Below, piece after piece: positions 1 to 5,906 of a DNA stretch of 5,906 bases. The notes under the pieces were generated by a model that was given only the letters and a program-made list of their open reading frames with translations, was not told the DNA's origin and did no database searches. The translations under genes and the position numbers were made by a program. The stretch is from assembly GCA_017477005.1 (NCBI GenBank), contig JAFUXY010000228.1:1-5906 (forward strand), written 5' to 3'. Source of the stretch: Lachnospiraceae bacterium. GTDB lineage: Bacteria > Bacillota > Clostridia > Lachnospirales > Lachnospiraceae. How positions within the stretch are numbered: position 1 is the stretch's first letter; each line of letters opens with the position of its first letter.

Positions 1-747
1 GTACTCTCCGCCTACGAAGTCTCCCTTGTAGACGACCGTTTCATCATCGTCATAGAGGGTTCCTTCGCCCTCATATTCGCCCTCCTTGAATTCGCCTTCA
101 TAAACGACCTTTCCCTCCTTGTACCAGGTTCCCTTGCCATCCGGCACGCGATGCGAGGTTTCGCCCTCATAAAACACCTCGCCTTCCTCGTTTCGCTTCG
201 TGAAAACGCCCTCAATTTTCTTGTCGTCTTCGAAGGTGCCGGTGTAGATTTTTAATCCTTTGCGGTAATGCGTCCCGCTGCCATTCTTTCGGCCATTGGC
301 ATAGTTTCCCTCGTATTTCAGCTTGCCGGTCTTGCTGTAGTATCTTCCCTGGCCGCTGAAAAGACCGCCCGAAAAGCTGCCCTCATAGCGCAGCTGGCTG
401 TTTTCGTCGTAAAGCCTGCCATTTCCCTCATACTGCCCCTGCGCGAAGGAACCGGTGTACCTTACCGTACCGCTAGGGGAATACAGGGTGCCGATTCCCT
501 CGTATTTTCCACCTACGAACGACCCCTTGTACTCCATTTGTCCGCTTTCATAGTACAGCGTGCCGTTTCCTTCGTATTGATTGGATACAAAATCTCCTTT
601 GTAGCAGGTCTTTCCGTTCTTGTAATACAACTCGCCCTTTCCGTCGTAGACCTCCATCAGAAAGTCTCCCTGGTAGAGCTTGTTTCCATCGTAATCATAC
701 AAGGTGCCTTCGCCGCTGATCCGGCCACCCTCCAACCGCCCCAGAAA
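1..747 (-). repeat. Tandem 72-nt coding repeat (24-residue MORN units), at least eleven copies
   Basis: Within the MORN protein the first residue of each Y-x-G-x-F unit falls at positions 132 (degenerate, FLGRL), 156, 180, 204, 228, 252, 276, 299, 324, 347 and 371. The step is 24 residues for most units, with 23 or 25 at the three steps after residue 276. The first unit has lost its Tyr, the unit at 324 reads YEGET, and the last is cut by the window edge. The units differ clearly at DNA level, so this is an old protein repeat and not a recent identical duplication. More copies may follow outside the window. Confidence 0.9.
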
Positions 748-1140
748 AATCGTCTGCCGGTCCTTTGGGTTGTCCAAGAGGCGAACCTTTCCATTGTAGC
801 CCTGCATTTTTTCCGAATTGACCACAAAGGTTCGGGTGAAAAATTTCGATACGATCCATGGCCATCCGACCATTGAAAACAATGACAGAAAAATAATCCC
901 TAAAAGAACCGACAAATACGCAAGCTTTTTGGCGACATACCGCCGTCCGATCCGAAAATATTGATCCATCGATGTCGGCTTGTCTCTTAGATGCCCGTAT
1001 TCGGTCTTGATATCGGTGAAAACCTTGTTCATCAAGGCACCGGGTCTGATTTTTTGTCTGAAACGCCGCCACGCCAATTGGATCGGCGCAATAATGATCC
1101 GTCTGCCGCGTCTGACAAATCTGGTGAATGCGTTCGCCAT
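1..1140 (-). CDS. Membrane-anchored MORN-repeat protein (3' end outside window)
   Basis: An open frame of exactly 380 codons runs from an ATG at 1140 to the left edge without a stop. Residues 1-72 are strongly basic (19 Arg/Lys against 4 Asp/Glu) and contain LRDKPTSMDQYFRIGRRYVAKK (51-72). One membrane span follows (about 73-97, rich in Leu, Ile and Phe, ending GWPWIV). From residue 132 the protein is an array of MORN-type repeats of the pattern Y-x-G-x-F-x-x-G-x-Y-x-G-x-G-x-L-Y, for example YKGSFVGGKYEGIGTLY at 204-220. The positive-inside rule puts the N-terminus in the cytoplasm and the repeats outside. MORN arrays form elongated beta-hairpin rods that bind proteins or lipids; the role here is unknown. 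The start is supported by GGAG at 1148-1151 with seven bases of spacing, and lies four bases after the pseudokinase stop. Co-transcription suggests the two membrane proteins work together, perhaps as anchor or receptor for the tail-like particle. Confidence 0.92.
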   Translation of the reverse strand, partial: MANAFTRFVRRGRRIIIAPIQLAWRRFRQKIRPGALMNKVFTDIKTEYGHLRDKPTSMDQYFRIGRRYVAKKLAYLSVLLGIIFLSLFSMVGWPWIVSKFFTRTFVVNSEKMQGYNGKVRLLDNPKDRQTIFLGRLEGGRISGEGTLYDYDGNKLYQGDFLMEVYDGKGELYYKNGKTCYKGDFVSNQYEGNGTLYYESGQMEYKGSFVGGKYEGIGTLYSPSGTVRYTGSFAQGQYEGNGRLYDENSQLRYEGSFSGGLFSGQGRYYSKTGKLKYEGNYANGRKNGSGTHYRKGLKIYTGTFEDDKKIEGVFTKRNEEGEVFYEGETSHRVPDGKGTWYKEGKVVYEGEFKEGEYEGEGTLYDDDETVVYKGDFVGGEY

Positions 1141-1144
1141 AGCT

Positions 1145-2014
1145 TTACTCCGTAGAATTGTCTTTGATCTTCAAGGTACCAATCTCATCAAACTGTGTCA
1201 TCTCGTCTCCCGAACTCATGCTTTTTTGAAAGGACCAAACCAAAAAAGAACATGCCGCCGCAAAGAGCAGGAGCATCGCCATTCTTCGAATGGCGGGAAA
1301 CCAGGTCCGAAGGCGATCCCACAGGCGAAACGGCCAGGTTTTGGGCGTTTTCCACTCCTTGGCAGAGACCGCAAGGATTTCTTTCTCCAGCAGATCATAG
1401 GCCATGAAAAGCTCCAGCAGATTGGTATACTTGCCCGCTTCCACATCGTCCAAAAAATCCAAAAACTGGGGAACCGATTTTCGGATCAGTTCTTCCGAAA
1501 ACAGTAGTTCAAAAATTTTCACATACTGCCTCAAAACCGCTGAGAAACTGCATTTTTCATGGTTGGACAGCTTCCAAAAACCAAATTGAAAAAACACTTC
1601 GAGATCATCCGACAAAAAAATATGCGTGCGATCCAGGGCATCCCACATGAAATAATCCGGCATAGAAAGCAGTATGAGCTTTTCTAAAATGGCGCGCATC
1701 ATCGCAAGCCTCTGCTCGAGGGAGCATTCACTGTCTGTCAAAAAATCCGAAACAGCCCGCGAATCTTGAAACGAAAAAGCAGCGTACAATGCGCCTTCCG
1801 ACATAAAGCAATCCTTGAAATCGGAAAATTTGTGGTTCTTCTGCTGCTGCATCAAAAAATCGAGGTTGGCCCGAATGATATCCCTGTCGCGGATACAGAC
1901 GAGCGTAGCCAGCACTTCCGATCCATCCTCACGACAAACATAGCGATCGATCGAATACTGCCCCCAAAGCTCGCGGATGACCGTATAGTTTTTGTCGAGT
2001 GTTTTGATGACCAT
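1145..2014 (-). CDS. Membrane-anchored pseudokinase-like protein
   Basis: This 289-residue protein has a cytoplasmic region (about 1-240) and one membrane span (about 244-261, MAMLLLFAAACSFLVW), followed by a short polar, rather acidic tail. The soluble part can be laid over a Ser/Thr kinase fold. CREDGSEVLATL (28-39) sits where the strand with the ATP-binding Lys should be, but Thr37 replaces it. LYAAFSFQDSRAVSDFL (76-92) resembles the hinge region. DALDRTHIFLSDDLEVFFQFGF (125-146) resembles the catalytic loop to DFG stretch, with QFG instead of DFG and no HRD. No glycine-rich loop is visible. If the alignment is right it cannot be a normal phosphotransferase and would act as a scaffold or sensor. 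The layout recalls EssB/YukC of type VII secretion (pseudokinase domain plus one span), but I see no specific EssB signature. Basic residues before the span (RLWDRLR, IRR) place the N-terminus inside. The start lies three bases after the upstream stop, with GAGAG at 2023-2027 as a modest ribosome-binding site. The CDS is certain; the fold is inferred. Confidence 0.82.
   Translation of the reverse strand: MVIKTLDKNYTVIRELWGQYSIDRYVCREDGSEVLATLVCIRDRDIIRANLDFLMQQQKNHKFSDFKDCFMSEGALYAAFSFQDSRAVSDFLTDSECSLEQRLAMMRAILEKLILLSMPDYFMWDALDRTHIFLSDDLEVFFQFGFWKLSNHEKCSFSAVLRQYVKIFELLFSEELIRKSVPQFLDFLDDVEAGKYTNLLELFMAYDLLEKEILAVSAKEWKTPKTWPFRLWDRLRTWFPAIRRMAMLLLFAAACSFLVWSFQKSMSSGDEMTQFDEIGTLKIKDNSTE
1148..1151 (-). 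promoter_or_regulatory. GGAG ribosome-binding site of the MORN gene
   Basis: The minus strand reads CTACGGAGTAAAGCTATG. GGAG lies seven bases upstream of the ATG at 1140 and overlaps the last codon (Glu) of the pseudokinase gene, whose TAA follows directly. This fixes the start of the MORN protein and suggests coupled translation. Confidence 0.75.
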
Positions 2015-2017
2015 AAT

Positions 2018-3760
2018 TTATTCTCTCACGACCACAAAAATAGATGCTTTGATTTCCGGATCGACCACACTGCAGGCGATGACCTCATATACACCGGGAG
2101 TATTCGGCGCCGTGTACAGACCCTTTTCATCGACGAAACCGCCTTCGTCCCGCACCTGCCACTGCACGGTTTTTTCCGCCATATTCTCACAGACGCACTC
2201 CAACTGGTAGGACGTTCGAACCGTCATTTCCAGCAGATTTGGCTTGATAAAGATCCGCTTTTCACTCTTCTCGTAGACATTGTGGCGGTCGCAGATCGCC
2301 GTCCAATATACCCGAATCCGGCCTCCCTGGGTCGATTCCGTGAGCTTGGCGCCGATCACAAAGCTGCCGTCGTCCTCGTTGACCTTGGCCGCCAGCCTCA
2401 CATGGATTTTTTTTGCCTCCTCTTCGGTGAAAATATCCTCGTCCCCGTAGACAATCTCGGACCTACTGTCCTCCAGACCGAGAATGATCGCAACTCTTCC
2501 GAGGCCGATACCGTGCGTGATCTCAGGAGAAAAAGTCACGTCTCCCTTTTTGCCGCCCTGAATCACAAGATCCGCAACGCCCTGCATGATGGAGACCTGT
2601 CCGAGCGTCTGCGCCTCCGCCCCAACCTTGCTTTGCCCCTCCGCTCCCGCGTCAAAGCGAGGTCCGACATATTCCTTCTTCGCCAGCCGGTCGATTAGGC
2701 TGTCCAACAGCTTGTTGTTTGACACGTACTGATGGAACGGGACGTTCTCCACCTTTTCGATCATATAGGTGTCTACCGCACTGACTACGAACAGCTTTGC
2801 GAGGTAGATCGGCGCCGGATCCCCCTCCTCAAATACCTGTTCCATCGGCATCTGATAATAATGCTCTTTGATCGCCTCCGCCTCGTTCTTTTCCGTCAAT
2901 TCCACCGATTGCTCGCTTTGAATCGATATCTCGCATTCATTATCCGACAACTGCAGATGCACCGAATCGGTCTTCACAGAAACGCTCGCCCTCTCGGCGC
3001 TGCCGGTGGTCGCTATGATCGGAAATGTCAGTTCATAATCCCCGGTCTTTTCATACAGGGATTCGTCAAAATTGACCCGGAGAACGGACTTTCCGTCGCT
3101 GGCTGAGACCAGGCCGGACAACTCTATATCATAGGAAAAGGAGACCGTGCTGCGCCCCCTGTTTTGAATCCGGATCGAAAGCGTGGCGTCCTTCCCCTTC
3201 TGCATCAGCCGCGGCAGGGTCTGCGTGATGCGAATATCCTCATTTTCCCAGACGACCTTGGGACATTCGATCCAACTCTTTGAGGAAAGCATATTCCGCA
3301 GCTCTTCCTCCGGCTCCAAGGTCGTCAGAAACAAATGATAGCCTTCCTGCGTACGTCCAAAGTCCCGATGCTTCTTTTCGATGGACTGCTCGTCCACGAT
3401 TGAATGCACCTCTTCCTTCCCCTGCTCCCTGTATTCGAGGCAGAGATAGATAATATCCGCGTCCTCCCGAATGCAGGTCTTGAATCCGGCAATGTTTTCG
3501 AGCTTCGTCGTCAATGGCTCACTCAGGACGATCTCTCGTCCCCAGCTGTCCAGCGCAAATCCCGTTTCCACCGATACCGTTTGCTCGTCCACGTCCACGA
3601 CGTTTAAGCCTGTGACCACGCCGGCGCCAAACAGCGAACGGTTCAACAGCCGTCGTTTGTTGTTCATATATCTTTGTTCCATTTCAAAATCTTCTACGGA
3701 AAGCAATTTTCCATAGAAATAATGATTTCGTTCAAACGGGAATATTGCGGAATTATTCAC
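2018..3760 (-). CDS. CIS-associated protein with N-terminal FYGKLL motif and Ig-like domains
   Basis: This 580-residue protein has no established biochemical role. Its N-terminus (residues 7-55: FPFERNHYFYGKLL, DFEMEQRYMN, KRRLLNRSLFGAGVVTGL) matches, from memory, a conserved module of otherwise uncharacterised proteins encoded beside baseplate genes in phage-tail-like injection loci. Residues about 176-270 form a beta-rich segment resembling a CARDB/Ig fold (RLMQKGKDATLSIRIQNRG, then YEKTGDYELTFPI). Residues 317-352 (PIYLAKLFVV to QYVSNNKLLD) and 385-428 (TLGQVSIMQG, FSPEITHGIGLG) recur in the same family. Residues about 505-578 look like a bacterial Ig-like domain, with VQWQVRDEGGFVDEKGLYTAP and a terminal strand KASIFVVV. 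There is no signal peptide or membrane segment, so the protein probably stays with the particle. The start is GTG, sharing GTGA with the upstream stop. A peripheral baseplate, fibre or adaptor role is inferred from context and the Ig domains. Confidence 0.88.
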   Translation of the reverse strand: MNNSAIFPFERNHYFYGKLLSVEDFEMEQRYMNNKRRLLNRSLFGAGVVTGLNVVDVDEQTVSVETGFALDSWGREIVLSEPLTTKLENIAGFKTCIREDADIIYLCLEYREQGKEEVHSIVDEQSIEKKHRDFGRTQEGYHLFLTTLEPEEELRNMLSSKSWIECPKVVWENEDIRITQTLPRLMQKGKDATLSIRIQNRGRSTVSFSYDIELSGLVSASDGKSVLRVNFDESLYEKTGDYELTFPIIATTGSAERASVSVKTDSVHLQLSDNECEISIQSEQSVELTEKNEAEAIKEHYYQMPMEQVFEEGDPAPIYLAKLFVVSAVDTYMIEKVENVPFHQYVSNNKLLDSLIDRLAKKEYVGPRFDAGAEGQSKVGAEAQTLGQVSIMQGVADLVIQGGKKGDVTFSPEITHGIGLGRVAIILGLEDSRSEIVYGDEDIFTEEEAKKIHVRLAAKVNEDDGSFVIGAKLTESTQGGRIRVYWTAICDRHNVYEKSEKRIFIKPNLLEMTVRTSYQLECVCENMAEKTVQWQVRDEGGFVDEKGLYTAPNTPGVYEVIACSVVDPEIKASIFVVVRE

Positions 3761-4344
3761 TTCTCTCCTCCCTTCAGCCCTGAAAACGCCACGGCCGACT
3801 GTCCATCCAGCGTCAGGCTCGTATATCCACTCAAAACCGTGTTCACGCCCAAATAAGTATACACCCCTGCAAACATGTACGGTTTTAATAATACCAATCG
3901 ATACGATACATGCGCCGGCCGCATTTCATTGATCAATTGTCGTACGATCCTTTCCTTCAATGGTGTCTCCACCACCGATTGCGGCAGCAGCACTATGAAC
4001 TGGTTTTCATCGTCATCGTACAAACGCATCAAATTTTTGTGATACGCCTCATTTTTTCGGAATTGCCGAAGCTCCTGCGGTTCAATGATATATGGCTTGA
4101 CGCCGGTATACAAACAGATCAGACGCTCCAATCCCTGCCTGGTTCCCCGCATACGAAACAGGTCGATTCCCTCTTTTAGAAAACGCCGCAGCGCGTCCTC
4201 CTGCCAGACATGCGGACGCAGAATACCAATCCACTGTGCCAGCTCATACAGGGAATCTCCCCCGGCGCTGTCCACATCGTAGGCTCTGTCCTGCTCGGAA
4301 AAAACTGTTTTTCTATTGCAGACACGCATTCTCTCATTCTCCAT
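3757..4344 (-). CDS. Short phage tail protein I-like (TIGR02242-type) baseplate protein
   Basis: This is a 195-residue relative of the tail-protein-I / 'phage tail domain' family that sits next to baseplate J in CIS and phage loci and helps form the baseplate wedge. Family marks are LYELAQWIG (residues 32-40), then a helix-rich block with LFRMRGTRQGLERL (62-75) and LYTGVKP (78-84), FIVLLP (116-121), and RPAHVSYRL (142-150) followed by LGVNTVL (165-171). Full-length homologues carry an extra N-terminal segment before the LA-WIG motif that is largely absent here, so this is a short version. The ATG at 4344 lies inside the end of the baseplate gene, with GAGAGGG at 4354-4360 as ribosome-binding site. 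The in-frame ATG at 4329 (residue 6), preceded by GGAG, is a reasonable alternative start. The gene's last four bases overlap the next start. The family call is firm; the structural role comes from family knowledge. Confidence 0.88.
   Translation of the reverse strand: MENERMRVCNRKTVFSEQDRAYDVDSAGGDSLYELAQWIGILRPHVWQEDALRRFLKEGIDLFRMRGTRQGLERLICLYTGVKPYIIEPQELRQFRKNEAYHKNLMRLYDDDENQFIVLLPQSVVETPLKERIVRQLINEMRPAHVSYRLVLLKPYMFAGVYTYLGVNTVLSGYTSLTLDGQSAVAFSGLKGGEK
3767..3771 (-). promoter_or_regulatory. GGAGG ribosome-binding site fixing a GTG start
   Basis: On the minus strand the sequence reads GGAGGAGAGAAGTGAAT. The GGAGG core lies six bases upstream of the GTG at 3760, inside the final codons of the preceding gene. 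This supports the non-ATG start of the FYGKLL/Ig protein and suggests translational coupling through the GTGA stop/start overlap. Confidence 0.75.
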
Positions 4345-5906
4345 ACGAAAAAGCCCTCTCGTCCATCTCTAAAAGAATATCCATTTTTCCCAACTTGACC
4401 TTGGCATGCGGCGGGATGAGCAAATCTCCCTGCCGGTTGCGAACCGTCTGCACGCCGCTCGCATGGAGCGACAACGCCCGGACTCCCAGTACATCCGGCA
4501 ATCGTTCCAAATAACTGTACAAATTGCTGTAGAGGATTTGCGTGCCGAACGAAGAAAGCTCTTCCGAAAAATACACGCGCAAGTTTTTTTCAATCTGCTC
4601 TTTGATGTCGCGGAAATGGATCGCGATCAATAGCTCTGCGAAGATATCCACCTCCACGTATTCTACAAAATAGATGGCGATCGAAGCGCCGATCATGCGA
4701 TAGGGATCCAAAGCCGTTTCAATATTTTCCCTGTAGCTGCCCTCAACGGAATCTGGGTCGTCCGCCAATGGCTCCACCACGATATGGACAGCATTTTTGT
4801 CGGCATGGCGAAAGAAGACGGACACCTCATCGTAGAACAAAACCTTGCAGTCTGCAATGAGCAAGCCCGGCGTGTTCATTACCTTTTCCTCATAGTCTTT
4901 GACAGACACAAGCACCTTGGGCCTGGCTATTTTTTGATGCGCGCGAAGAAAGCAATCCTCCAGGCTCTCTTCGTTGCGCCCACCTACGCCCTCGGAAATA
5001 TTCGTAACAAAAATAGACGCAAAATCCGGGACTTGAAACCGGTCAATCCGGCCTTCCCGAATATTGCCGCCGGTCCCCATGCTGCGAACAACCTGCGCTG
5101 TCCGGATTTTGCCTTCCGGCACTCGCCCGGCCACGCCATCGCCAAAATACAGCCTGCCCGTATCCGAGCGCAGCACAAAATGCCTGTCTTCGGGTTTGGA
5201 AGCCGCAAAGTCCGGAACCGACTCCCACAGCTGATATCCTCCGGGACGCATCTCATCCTCGATCAACAGAGAAAACGGCTCTTCCAATAAATGGACATCT
5301 TCCAGGTCAATCTGCTGGTTCGGAAAGCCATTTCCAACTCCGGGAAAATGAAGCAATCCCTTTCTGGTCTCGCGGTGGATCACCAAGATCCGCCCCATCT
5401 CCCCGGCCTCGAAAACACGTATCCATACGAGCCCCTTTTCCTCATCCAGCGTCTTTTCAAAATGCCCTGTCGGATAATAGCTCCCGTCCCTCCAAAGATA
5501 CACTTCGGTCTGTCCAAACGCCGAAAGCTCCGAATCACAGGACACCGAACGGGAGGTTTCCTCTTCTACGATTTCACTGCCTTCATAGACCCTGCACTCG
5601 GCCAGAGTCTCCTGCTGGCGGCAGCGAAGCACATTCACATTCGCTCTGGAAATCACCGGCGCCAGATCGTAGGTGCCCTCCTGCAGCAAAGCCCGGAGGA
5701 AAAACCCCTCTTTGCCATAGAGCTCCTTTTTTTCCATTTCCTCCGGCAGAACAAAGGACACGAAGCCATTGAACAAAAACCCTCTTGTCTCATCCTTTAC
5801 CATCGAAAGAGGCTTCCAACCGTCCTTCGCCAAATACTGCCATTCCACCGAAACAAGAGACGCAAACGGCGTATCCGACAACGGATTTCGTGTGATTCCT
5901 CTCGCA
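4334..5906 (-). CDS. Baseplate J-like assembly protein of a contractile injection system (5' end outside window)
   Basis: This is the C-terminal part of a baseplate wedge protein of the phage gpJ / Afp11-like type (the large 'putative baseplate assembly protein' family), which joins the tail hub to the baseplate rim. Numbering from a TTG at 5881, residues 13-45 (VEWQYL, GWKPL, then FVLPEEM) match the family's beta-rich region before the J core. Residues 235-280 hold the signature FVLRSDTGRLYFGDGVAGR followed by GTGGNIREGRI. Residues 298-330 carry GVGGRNEESLED and then the VKDYEEKV...PGL motif. The C-terminal part (about 385-500) has the usual alternating helix/strand pattern. The frame stays open from the TTG to the window edge (ARGITRNP precedes it) and no ribosome-binding site precedes the TTG, so the true start lies outside. 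Family members are usually much longer, so several hundred residues are probably missing. The gene ends in an 11-nt overlap with the next one. The family is secure; the exact subtype is not. Confidence 0.93.
   Translation of the reverse strand, partial: ARGITRNPLSDTPFASLVSVEWQYLAKDGWKPLSMVKDETRGFLFNGFVSFVLPEEMEKKELYGKEGFFLRALLQEGTYDLAPVISRANVNVLRCRQQETLAECRVYEGSEIVEEETSRSVSCDSELSAFGQTEVYLWRDGSYYPTGHFEKTLDEEKGLVWIRVFEAGEMGRILVIHRETRKGLLHFPGVGNGFPNQQIDLEDVHLLEEPFSLLIEDEMRPGGYQLWESVPDFAASKPEDRHFVLRSDTGRLYFGDGVAGRVPEGKIRTAQVVRSMGTGGNIREGRIDRFQVPDFASIFVTNISEGVGGRNEESLEDCFLRAHQKIARPKVLVSVKDYEEKVMNTPGLLIADCKVLFYDEVSVFFRHADKNAVHIVVEPLADDPDSVEGSYRENIETALDPYRMIGASIAIYFVEYVEVDIFAELLIAIHFRDIKEQIEKNLRVYFSEELSSFGTQILYSNLYSYLERLPDVLGVRALSLHASGVQTVRNRQGDLLIPPHAKVKLGKMDILLEMDERAFSYGE

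Noticed and set aside
1..747. CRISPR-like or non-coding tandem repeat
   Set aside because: The 72-nt periodicity follows codon phase in one long open frame, units diverge at DNA level, and there are no identical repeats with unique spacers.
268..876. Plus-strand frame of 202 codons with a repeated hydrophobic pattern resembling membrane segments
   Set aside because: The periodic hydrophobic stretches are the antisense reading of the MORN repeats (for example the antisense of Tyr-Glu-Gly codons), so the apparent membrane protein is an artefact of the repeat.
695..1072. Minus-strand frame of 125 codons
   Set aside because: It is in another frame of the MORN gene, whose own frame is open over the whole 1-1140 stretch and shows clear repeats and a membrane span.
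980..1507. Plus-strand frame of 175 codons
   Set aside because: Antisense to the junction of the pseudokinase and MORN genes, with basic low-information composition and no domain.
1145..2014. An active Ser/Thr kinase of the locus
   Set aside because: The Lys, HRD and DFG residues needed for catalysis are not found at the aligned positions and no glycine-rich loop is present.
1766..2698. Open frame of 310 codons on the plus strand
   Set aside because: It lies antisense across the junction of two well-supported genes, has no recognisable domain, is rich in Arg/His/Leu as expected of an antisense shadow, and breaks the all-minus operon.
4784..5290. Plus-strand frame of 168 codons
   Set aside because: Antisense to the conserved core of the baseplate J gene and without recognisable family features.
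5879..5881. TTG as the true start of the baseplate protein
   Set aside because: The frame continues open upstream to the window edge, no ribosome-binding site precedes the TTG, and the family is normally much longer at its N-terminus.

Overview
The window is a continuous stretch of five tightly packed genes, all on the minus strand. Read in the direction of transcription (right to left) they are: the C-terminal part of a baseplate J-like protein, a short phage-tail-protein-I-like protein, a 580-residue CIS-associated protein with an N-terminal FYGKLL-type motif and Ig-like domains, a membrane-anchored protein that looks like a degenerate protein kinase, and a membrane-anchored MORN-repeat protein that runs off the left edge. 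Junctions are 11-nt and 4-nt overlaps followed by 3-nt and 4-nt gaps, which indicates one translationally coupled operon. I see no promoter, terminator, RNA gene, insertion sequence or CRISPR array, and no gene-free stretch longer than a few bases.

Region by region: 4334-5906 is the baseplate gene (5' end outside the window). 3757-4344 is the small tail protein. 2018-3760 is the FYGKLL/Ig protein, with a GTG start placed behind a good Shine-Dalgarno sequence. 1145-2014 is the pseudokinase-like protein with one C-terminal transmembrane segment. 1-1140 is the MORN protein, with a basic cytosolic head, one transmembrane segment and at least eleven 24-residue repeats.

The first three genes belong to families found in phage-tail-like contractile injection systems (CIS: eCIS, PVC/Afp-like and related loci). 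They would build the baseplate hub, wedge and periphery. The last two are not classical tail parts. Both have a predicted single membrane span, and charge distribution places the pseudokinase domain in the cytoplasm and the MORN array outside. My reading is that the operon encodes a contractile injection apparatus with its own membrane-anchoring or signalling module. That is inferred from gene order and topology, not shown.

The organism is probably a bacterium of the Bacillota/Clostridia type. Purine-rich GGAG/GGAGG ribosome-binding sites, use of a GTG start, mid-range GC, and single-span membrane proteins without outer-membrane signals all suggest this, but none is diagnostic. The locus may be chromosomal or carried on an element; nothing in the window decides it.
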